Shown here: positions 55,741 to 64,000 of the stretch, one piece after another | How the letters are laid out: the number at the start of each line of letters is the position of its first letter | Numbering within the stretch: position 1 is the stretch's first letter | NCBI RefSeq assembly: GCF_901709675.1 | Contig: NC_051095.1 | Coordinates: forward strand, 25,957,956-26,021,955 | From: Syngnathus acus | Lineage: Eukaryota; Chordata; Actinopteri; Syngnathiformes; Syngnathidae | Reading direction: 5' to 3' | Length of the DNA: 64,000 nucleotides | Program-made: the position numbers and the translations under genes | The notes under the pieces: generated by a model | The model's database searches: none | The model's input: the letters and a program-made list of their open reading frames with translations, nothing else | Told to the model about the DNA's origin: nothing

Positions 55741-56682
55741 CAGTAATCCCTCGCTACTTTGCGCTTCACCTATCGCAGATTTCTTTTTAAACAAATATTG
55801 CTGATAGATTCGGTGCATCGCGGATTTTTATTTATTTATTTATCTTTAGTCAAAATATTCCACAGGCCCATATAACGATATATAAATTAGATATCAAATA
55901 ACTATTATATAAGCAATATTATTGTCAAACCATCTGTGCACTCTAAATCATTAAATCCATCGATCAAATTCCTCGTCGTTTGTCAACAACGCCGCGCTTG
56001 TGCCCTGACATCAGCCTTGTCGTTATTCCACAGATCTAGTATATAACTATATTGTAGCATTAACAAAGTACAAGGAAAGACGTGGGTTTGGTAAACGGCT
56101 CTTTATTTAACAAAACAAACTTCCAGGCGTGTGGCGGCGTGGACTTCCAGCCACGGAGGTGGAAGAGAGATCCATAGAATAGGATCGGGCGTGCGTAAAA
56201 GCCATGACCGAGCGCCATCCACCGTCCCCGGACAGCCACCCGTCCGAGCGCCGGCCACCGACTTCTATCCACGGAGGTGAAAGAGAGCTCCGTAGAGACC
56301 GGGTGTGCGTAAAAGCCATAATAGTTTTTCAAACCTTCTGTGTCACTTCAAATCCTTAAATCCTTCAAACTCTTCGTCCTCCGTGTCACTTAGAAACAAA
56401 GCCGCTAATGATGCCGGTAGTACGTGGGGCCCTTCGTCATCTTCGTCATCCCGTGATCAATCTTTGTCCTTTTTGTAAACAACCGCTGCGCCACGCCGCG
56501 CCGCGCTGCTGACGTCCCTTGAAATTCAAATTAAAGTAATCCCTTGCTACATCGCGGTTCCACTTTTTTTTTTTTTTTTTTGAACATTTTTGAGAAAATT
56601 CACATATAAGTCGCTCCTCATTATAAGTCGCCCCCCCACCCAAACTATGAAAAAAACGCGACTTATAGTCCGAAAATTACGG
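55741..56682. mobile_element. TA-flanked DNA element, truncated copy G
   Basis: The right end AGTCCGAAAATTACGG followed by TA, and one 118-bp unit (about 56130-56310), match copies A and C. The left end is missing. Instead the segment starts with CAGTAATCCCTCGCTACTTT, the same motif found internally in the other copies, so it may be a rearranged or nested start. Confidence 0.65.
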
Positions 56683-56689
56683 TACTATC

Positions 56690-58330
56690 ACGTCTCCGCT
56701 CCTTGATTGCCAAGCGGAGTAGAATGCGTGTCTGCTTGTCACTCCCAATTCTAAAACATCTTGTGCGGATGCCCTCGCGCTGGGCAGCGGGGGCGCGACA
56801 GCTGGTCAGCATGGCAAGAGCACAGCGGAGCCGTTGCACGTTTACATTTTAAAATGACGAGCCGGTCAGCGAGCTCGCGTCGCGCAGGCATCTCGTAACA
56901 CAGCGGGTCAGGCAAACGAGAATCAGGTGCCAGGCGTGCATGTCAAAACAGACAAAACTGTGAGGACTGACGATTAGAAATTCCATATTGGCGACGCGGG
57001 CCTCAGAGGTCTAGCGTGGGGGGCGCGCGATGCCATAGGCCAGCAGGGCGAGAGCAAAGACGTAACACAGCCGCGCACAAAAGAAAAATGCACCGCCGTG
57101 CAGAAACAGTCGAGACATTGGCAGTGAGCGTAATCGCGCTTGTAGAAAAAAAGCACTGTCGTCCAGGATTTGGGACAGCGGCACTAATGAGCACTAAGCG
57201 CGGGGCGTGCCTCTGAGCAATGTGTGGATGCCCTCGCGCTGGGCTGCCGGGGTGCGTCAGCCGGTCAGCAGCGCAAGAGCAAAGCGAAACCGATACACAT
57301 TTACACTTTAAAATGTTTAAAAATACAATAAAGTGTTTGAAAATAAAATTATAAAAAAGTCTTGTGCGGATGCACTCGCGCTTGTCACGGATGGAATGGA
57401 GCAAGGCGACCAAGTGCAGCTTGGACCAGGGTTTATTGGAGGAACTCAAAAGACAGACTTGGCAAACTGACATGCCTTAACAAAACGATAACATGACTGA
57501 CTGACTAACCGAAACAGACTTGAAAACGACAGGAACCAAAAAGACATGAAGCGTGACGACAACAACATTACGATATCAGGAACCAAAAAGACATCAAGAC
57601 AACAATGATCCGACGGGGCGTGAGGGGCAGACAGGACTTATATACACGACAGGTAACAAGAGGCAGGTGAAAATAATCAAACTAATCATGGGCACACAGG
57701 AGGGGAGGGGCGAGCACACAGACAGAAACCATGACAACAGACACATAGTGGAACGGCTGGGGACGAGACGTGACAGGGCTGGGCCGCGGGGGCACGTCAG
57801 TCGGCCAGCACGCAAGAGCAGAGCGGAGCCGTGACACTTTAAAATGTTTTAAAAAGTGTCTAGAATACAATAACGTATTTAAAAATACAATAGAGTGTAT
57901 AAAACTTAAATCATAATAGTCTTGCGCTGATGCGCTCGCGCTTGGCCGCGGGGGCGCGTCAGTCGGCTAGCACGCAAGAGCAGAGAGAAATATATTTACT
58001 CATTAATTTTCTTATTTATTGAAATTTTTCTGCAAGTCAGTTTGACTTTTTTTTACAATAGTGTTTAAAAATGCAAAAATTATTTAAAAAACAATGAAGT
58101 GTATAAAACTACAATAAAGGTTCGTAAAAGTCTTGTGTGGATGTTGTATATATTTACTCTTATTTATTATTATTATGTATTTCTTCCCCTATTTATTTAA
58201 ATAAAGAATGTTTATGAAAATCAGTTTGACTTTAAAATGTTTACTTAAGTGTTTAAGAATACAAAAACATTTAAAAGTACAATATACAGTGTTTAAAAAT
58301 ACTATAATAAAATACAATAAAGGATATTTT
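56690..58330. repeat. irregular GC-rich tandem array
   Basis: Units of roughly 150-240 bp share GCGGATGCCCTCGCGCTGGG, GGGGGCGCGTCAG, CAGCACGCAAGAGCAGAG and an AT-rich spacer TTTAAAATGTTTAAAAATAC. Markers lie near 56765, 57020, 57223, 57365-57780 (split by an LTR), 57924 and, without the GC half, 58134. GC-rich and AT-rich halves alternate. No protein is recognisable and the origin is unknown. Confidence 0.7.
57383..57775 (-). mobile_element. Gypsy-type solo LTR inside the GC-rich array
   Basis: 393 bp, TGTCACGGATGG...GACGTGACA. On the minus strand GTATATAAGTCC is a TATA-like motif and AATAAACCCTGG a polyadenylation signal. Flanks GCGCT (57378-57382) and GGGCT (57776-57780) agree at 4 of 5 positions, and other units of the array show the uninterrupted sequence. 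Similar length and ends to the Gypsy LTRs at 21218/23334 but a different family. Confidence 0.8.
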
Positions 58331-58539
58331 ATATAATATATACGTATATATATATATATATATACCATATTTATTCTAATTATCGCCCCAGACGATAATT
58401 AGAGAAGGTTTATGTCCAACGGGGGGGTGGGCGATTAATAGAGAACACTTTTTGTCCGATCGCCAAGGGGCACTGAAATGGGCGATAATATGTATATTTT
58501 CCTTATGTAGTATGCAATACCTGCATCTCACTGGTGTTC
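58331..58539. other. no gene recognised; TA repeat and unknown element end
   Basis: A (TA)n stretch at 58338-58365 followed by ATTATCGCCCCAGACGATAA, a small inverted repeat. Possibly the end of another DNA element, but unresolved. Confidence 0.4.
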
Positions 58540-58563
58540 TTAACACTAGAACAGCGGCTGTTT

Positions 58564-59720
58564 CATGTTTCAAGGCTGCCACCATCGTACCTGTGCCGAA
58601 GAAACCTGCTCCGTCCTGCTTCAATGACTACCGCCCCGTGGCACTGACGGCCATCATCATGAAGTGCTTTGAGCGGCTTGTCATGGAGCACATCAGATCC
58701 ATTCTCCCCCCCACCATAGACCCCTTCCAGTTTGCGTACCGAGCCAAACGGTCCTCTGAGGATGCCATCTGCTCTGCCCTCCACTCAGCCCTCACCCACC
58801 TGGAGAGAAGGGACTCGTATGTGAGATTGCTGTTTGTGGACTTCAGTTCTGCATTCAACACCATTGTACCACAAAGACTCATCTGCAAACTCGACAAGCT
58901 GGGCCTCAGTACCTACCTCTGCAACTGGCTACTGGACTTCCTCTGTCAGAGGCCTCAGGTGGTACGTGTTGGCGACAAAATCTCCGCCAGCATCACGCTG
59001 AGCACGGGGCCCCCCAAGGCTGCGTGCTCAGTCCGCTGCTCTTCACCCTGCTGACGCATGACTGCACTGCAACTTACAGTAGCAACCGCGTGCTGAAATA
59101 TGCCGACGACACGACTCTGGTGGGTCTCATCACCGGGGGCGACGAGACTCAGTACAGGTCGGAGGTCGACCTTCTGGCCACGTGGTGCAGGGACAACAAC
59201 CTCCTGCTGAACGTCAACAAGACCAAGGAGATTGTTGTTGACTTCCGGAAGGGTCACACCCAACACCTGCCACTGACCATCGACGGTGCTGTGGTGGAGA
59301 GAGTGAGCAGTGCACATCAGTGAGGACCTCTCCTAGTCCACCAACACCGCATCACTGGCGAAGAAAGCTCAGCGCCGCCTGTACTTCCTGCGGACACTTA
59401 GGCAAGTGCTCCTCCGGCCGTCATGACTACATTCTACCGTGGCACCATTGAGAGCGTCCTCTCCAGGTGCATCGCTGTTTGGGGTGGTAGCTGCACTGAA
59501 TAGAACTTGAAGGCCCTGCAACGCATAGTGAACACGGCTGGTAAGATTATTGGTGCTTCACTCCCCTCCCTGTAGGACATTTACACCTCCCATCTCACCC
59601 GCAAGGCGACCACGATTGTGAGTGATGTGAGTCACCCTGCTCACTCTTTGTTTGATCTTCTGCCCTCTGGGAAGAGGTACAGGAGCCTGCGCTCCCGCAC
59701 CACCAGATTCACCAACAGCT
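58564..59720 (+). mobile_element. L2-like LINE A, 5'-truncated (reverse transcriptase part)
   Basis: Inserted in the piggyBac-like copy with flanks TGTTT (58559-58563, 63874-63878). It starts at [12 protein letters not shown], passes [19 protein letters not shown] and [16 protein letters not shown] (first catalytic Asp), has a frameshift near 59000, then LKYADDTTLVGLI (second catalytic motif). The C-terminal part is broken by stops. It is split at 59720 by LINE B and resumes at 63537. 5' truncation removed the endonuclease. Non-functional. Confidence 0.85.
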
Positions 59721-62700
59721 GTTGAGTCTGTTGGTGAAGATGGCGGCGCACGCAGTTGCAGTGGCTCAGTGCTCTCCCGATCTACGCGTTGTTTGTTTTT
59801 TGTTAGTGTTTGTACCCACTGTATGTCGATATTACACCACCTACAACCGGCAGGAGCTCCTCAGGATAGGGGTTTGCTGCGAGTTGAGTGTCACAGCGGA
59901 GTTTCACCGCTCGCAAAACATACCGGAGGATATCATCAGGCGCCCCGGCTCCCCTTGGATCACCATCCCCGCTGGGAGGAAGCGAAGGCAGCGCAGAGAG
60001 AGGAGGCAAAAACGAGGCTGCAGGGCCGGCGCGCTAACCAGGCTACGGAAGCGGCCGTTCAGACCACCGCTCCCTAGCCTGTTTCTTACCAACGCCAGGT
60101 CTCTTGCTAACAAGACGGATGAACTAAGGCTACAGATGTCTGCGAACCAGACCGCGAAGGACTGCTGCATGGTGCTGATCACCGAAACCTGGCTTCATCC
60201 ACTCATACCGGACTCTGCTATCGAGCTAGCAGGCTACACCACACAGCGTCATGACAGGACTGAGAACTCCGGCAAGAGCAAGGGGGGGGGGGGCTCTGTA
60301 TGTACGTCAATAACAACTGGTGTACTAATATGGTGACTGTAGACAGTCACTGCTGCCCGGACCTGGAGTATGTGACTATTAAATGCAGGCCCTTTTACCT
60401 CCCTCGTGAATTTACCGTAGTCATGACGACTGTTGTTTACATACCTCCGGAGGCTAATGCTAAGCTAGCTATTGGACTATTACATGGCAGTATTAGCAGC
60501 CAGCTGAGCAGATATCCTGACGCAGTCCACATCATGGCAGGGGACTTTAATCATGTAGACTTGAAAGCAGCACTCCCTAGTTTCCACCAGCATGTTAAGT
60601 GTGCCACTAGAGGAGTTAACACTCTGGACAAGGTCTACTCCAACATCAAGCTAGGCTACAGGGCAAAACAGCTACCTCACCTGGGCCAGTCTGACCACGT
60701 CACTGCTATTACTCCCGGCATATACCACCATCAGGAAATCAGCTCCTGTCATCACTAAAACTGTTAAAACCTGGCCTGATGACGCCTCTCAGCAGTTGCA
60801 GGACTGCTTCGACAGGACTAACTGGGACATCTTCGAACACCGGGACTTGAACGTGTTCACAGACAGTGTTCTGTGTTATATCAAGCACTGCACAGACACT
60901 GTCACAGTGGACAAACCTATACGGATTTACCCCAACCAGAAGCCCTGGATGACCCGGGAGGTCCTTCGGCTGCTGGAGGAGCGGGACACCGCTCTGTCCC
61001 TCAGGTCTGAGGACGGGGCTCTCTACACAGCACAGCCAGAGCCAACCTGAGGAGAGGCATCAGAGAGGCCCAGCTTGCCTATAAGAAGAGGATTGAGGAT
61101 CACCTGGACAGCAACAACAGCAAGCAGGTGTGGCAGGGAGTCCAGCATCTCACCAACTACAGAACCACCATCGGAGCTGCTGAAGGGGACGCCTCACTGG
61201 CAGAGGTCCTTAATACCTTCTTTGCCCGGTTCGGGTCCGAGCCACCTGGAGCGGCCACATCACATCCCACAGTTCGCAGCAGCTTCACCCTCACAGTGAA
61301 GGAGCACGAGGTGAGGCGCACGCTGCGGACCATCAACTCGAGGAAGGCTGCGGGTCCTGACGGCGTCACTGGGCGTGTCCTGAAGGACTGCGCAGATCAG
61401 CTGGCTGGAGTCTTCACGAAGATTTTCAACCAGTCCCTTACTGAGTCCATCGTCCCATCCTGTTTAAAATCCTCCACTATAGTCCACCTGCCCAAGAAAC
61501 GCCACATCACCAGCCTTAATGACTACCGGCCAGTCGCACTCACCCCGGTGGTGATGAAGTGCTTTGAAAAGCTGGTACGGGGTCACATCACATCACTCCT
61601 GTTCAGAGGTTTTGACCCCCACCAGTTTGCCTACAGGGCAAATAGATCGACAGAGGACGCAGTAGCTACAGCCCTCCACGCTGCACTGTCCCACCTGGAG
61701 CAGCCGGGAAGCTATGTGCGGATGCTCTTCGTGGACTTTAGCTCTGCTTTTAACACCATCCTCCCCCACAGACTGGTGGACATACTGGGGGGCCTGGGAC
61801 TTCCACACAATACTTGCAGGTGGATTAAGAGCTTCCTGACGGGTCAGAGCCAGAGGGTGAGAGTGGGCCGTCATACATCCACACCTCTCAGTCTTGGTAC
61901 CGGCTCCCCACAGGGCTGCGTACTGAGCCCACTGCTTTACACGCTCTACACACATACATGCACCCCCGCCCACCGCAGCAACACCATTGTGAAATTTGCG
62001 GATGACACCACCGTGGTGGGGCTCATCTCAAAGGGGGATGAGTCTGCCTACAGGGACGAAGTGGTGCAGCTATCGGAGTGGTGCGGTGAGAACAATCTGC
62101 TCCTAAACACGGCTAAAACCCGAGAACTGGTCATTGATTTTAGGAGGAAAAATAAAACGGACATTTCACCAGTCATCATCAACGGGGTCTGTGTGGAGAG
62201 GGTGTCCTCCTTCCGCTACCTGGGAGTCCACATCGAGGAGGACTTCACCTGGGGGCGTGAACACCTCTGAGCTGCTAAAAAAGGCCCAGCAGAGACTCTA
62301 CTTCCTAAGGGTGCTGAGGAGGCACAGTATTACACAAAGACTGCTGGTGTCCTTCTATCGCTGCTCCATAGAAAGCACTTTAACGTACTGTATATGTGTT
62401 TGGTACTCCAGCTGCACTGCTGCTCAGAGGAAAAAGCTCCAAGGGGTCATCAACACAGCACAGAAGATCATTGGCTGCCCTCTCCCCACACTGGAAGACC
62501 TACACAGAACCCGCTGTCTCAAAAAAACACAGAACATTCTGAAGGACACTTCCCACCCTGGCCACTCCCTTTTCGAACTGTTGCCGTCAGGCAGACGCTA
62601 TTAGGTCAAGGACTAGCAGATTCACCAACAGTTTTTACCCTACAGCGGTAGTCACATTAAATGCCGCTAAACGTAGTAAATGATTGTGACTGTGTATGTT

Positions 62701-62749
62701 CTTCTGTGGGGTTTTAGCTTGTATATTTTTTTTAATCTTTTATTCTATT

Positions 62750-63364
62750 TGTTGGAGCCAATTTAGTTTCCTTAGCTTAAATTCTTATTTTTGTTTAAGA
62801 TTCGCATGCCTTGGGCCATGGACCTTTATTTGACAAAGCCTTTGGTCACCTGATCTGTCACCTGATCAGGGAAATAAATAGGCTGCTCCCACTTGGTAGT
62901 CAGTCTCAGTTAGACAAGGAAGGAAGACAGTAGTGACATAGTTTTGTACCGCTAAAAAGCCCGCTTCAAGCTACTTCAAGTCTGCTCCAAGCTTGTAGTT
63001 TTTGGAACTTGAACCTTGGAATTTAGAAACCAAACTTTAGTTTACTTCTTTGAACCCTTTATGTTGAAACCTTAGTTGATTTACAAACAATTTGGATTTG
63101 TACCTGTGTGCCACCTGTTTGCCTGCCTGCCATTCCCTCTCCCCCCTATCCTTGCTTGGCCTACCACCTTTGCCTGCCTGCCTGCCTGCCATTGCCTCTC
63201 TACCTCGGCCTGCATGCCTGCTTGCCTCCATTTTGGACATTCCACCTCCACCTTCAAAAGGGTATGAGCAACAGCTGTACACAGTGTTTTAAGATAAGCG
63301 TGTGACAAGAACTATACAACATCTAACCTTTGAAATTTAAACTGAACTGAAACTGACACTCACA
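62750..63364 (+). mobile_element. solo LTR in the 3'UTR of LINE B
   Basis: 615 bp, TGTTGGAGCC...GACACTCACA, flanked by CTATT (62745-62749, 63365-63369). Removing it rejoins the LINE 3'UTR. Contains an AATAAA near 62872 and TGCCTGCC repeats at 63121-63195. No coding sequence. The parent retroelement family is unknown. Confidence 0.8.
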
Positions 63365-63443
63365 CTATTTATTTTTTTATCTCATGCGCTGATCGGTTGG
63401 CACTTTTTAAATTTCGTTGTACATGTGTGACAATGACAATAAA

Positions 63444-63444
63444 G

Positions 63445-63536
<92 letters not shown>
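63444..63536. repeat. (ATCT)n tail of LINE B
   Basis: About 23 ATCT units directly after the AATAAAG of the LINE 3' end. This is a terminal simple repeat as used by L2-type elements, probably expanded after insertion. Confidence 0.95.
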
Positions 63537-63537
<1 letters not shown>

Positions 63538-63873
63538 GCTTCATACTCCAGGCTGTTAGGATCCTGAACTCTCTCCCCCCTTCTGCGTAGCGTCCTGTAC
63601 TTTTGCGCTATATTCTGACTGTCTGCTGTATGCACACTTGCTCCATTTTTGCTCCTCTTATTTACTATGTTATTTGTTTATTTATTATTTATTCATCACT
63701 CTTATTTATTCATTGTTTGTGCCTTCTTGTTTTTACTTTTTGTGTTGTTTACTTGTATGTATATTGTGTACTATGTCTTGTCACCGTGGGATAGTGGGAA
63801 CGTAATTTCAATCTCTTTGTGTGTCTTGGCATGTGAAGAAATTGACTATAAAGCAGACTTTGACTTTTGACTT
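63537..63873 (+). mobile_element. L2-like LINE A, 3' end
   Basis: Continues LINE A after LINE B: with one AGCT removed the sequence reads TTCACCAACAGCTTCATACT, restoring the frame FTNSFILQAVRILNSL. The 3'UTR follows and ends TTGTGTGTCTTGGCATGTG and AAGCAGACTTTGACTTTGAC, the tail also seen at 6599-6682. Confidence 0.85.
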
Positions 63874-64000
63874 TGTTTTGATCCACCTCTAACAGCGGGA
63901 TGCGTCAATTCACGCTCCAACGATGCAACACGTTACCGTCGCACATATGTTGCGCACGTCATGTTATCGCGATCGTCTTGTTCGAGCGCACGCCCCGATA

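Larger units (their letters stand above)
59721..63536 (+). mobile_element. L2-like LINE B, near full length, decayed
   Basis: Flanked by AGCT (59717-59720, 63537-63540). The 5' end holds an ATGGCGGCGC start region. An endonuclease is recognisable at 60070-60760 (LTNARSLANKTDELRLQ, LITETWLHP, AGDFNHVDL, GQSDHV), broken by a frameshift at the G-run 60285-60294 and by later stops. The reverse transcriptase runs at 61128-62270 ([77 protein letters not shown]) and continues in another frame at 62260-62600. All main RT motifs are present. The 3' tail is AAATTTCGTTGTACATG, then AATAAAGATCTATC repeats. A solo LTR (62750-63364) sits in the 3'UTR. Several frame breaks make it inactive. Confidence 0.88.
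58540..64000 (+). mobile_element. piggyBac-like transposon, second copy, split by LINE insertions and cut by window end
   Basis: TTAA (58540-58543) and CACTAGAACAGCGGCTGTTT repeat the left end seen at 310. After 5.3 kb of inserted LINE sequence the element resumes at 63874 with TGTTTTGATC, TAACAGCGGGATGCGTCAAT and GATGCAACACGTTACCGTCG, matching 340-400 of copy 1. It continues past the window. The transposase region is not reached. Confidence 0.75.

Noticed and set aside
56690-58330. CRISPR-like repeat-spacer pattern in the GC-rich array
   Set aside because: Units are long and unequal, and the DNA is vertebrate. It is a degenerate tandem array.

Overview
This is nuclear DNA of a ray-finned (teleost-type) fish. 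The evidence is a multi-exon protocadherin gene with GT-AG introns, set among repeats typical of teleost genomes: hAT elements with 8-bp target duplications, L2- and RTE-type LINEs, a tRNA-headed SINE ending in GGAT repeats, a Gypsy element with a Sushi-like Gag, an endogenous retrovirus and piggyBac remnants. I cannot name the species. The only host gene I can support is pcdh10 (delta-2 protocadherin 10; a or b paralog not resolved) on the + strand. Exon 1 (28654-31167) encodes the signal peptide, six cadherin repeats, the membrane span and the proximal tail. Exons 2 (31848-31906), 3 (32128-32234) and 4 (43252-43571) encode the rest of the tail. Exon 4 has an apparent one-base frameshift before its conserved end, and a possible last exon with 3'UTR lies at 46245-47103. 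Layout: 0.3-1.8 kb holds a decayed piggyBac with a coding foldback. 4.4-7.0 kb is a hAT element containing a solo LTR. 7.2-10.0 kb holds two TA-flanked DNA elements with internal 118-bp repeats. 11.6-23.9 kb is one RTE LINE split by three insertions: an L2-like LINE (itself holding a palindromic hAT MITE), a complete minus-strand ERV with LTRs that look identical, and a Gag-only Gypsy element. 24-27 kb holds tandem hAT MITEs with nested elements. 27.5-47 kb is pcdh10 and its intronic repeats. 47-56.7 kb is SINE, solo LTR and DNA-element sequence. 56.7-58.3 kb is a GC-rich irregular tandem array holding a solo LTR. 58.5 kb to the end is a second piggyBac copy split by a LINE, split by a second LINE, which contains a solo LTR. 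Target duplications at most of these junctions fix the order of insertion. The most unusual items are the Gag-only Gypsy element with an open 535-codon gag, the ERV whose matching LTRs flank a decayed interior, the DNA-element family carrying repeat arrays with a recurring TGACGTCA-type motif, and the pcdh10 C-terminal frameshift. All coordinates, repeat matches and target duplications were read by eye. Family names come from recognised motifs, not database searches.
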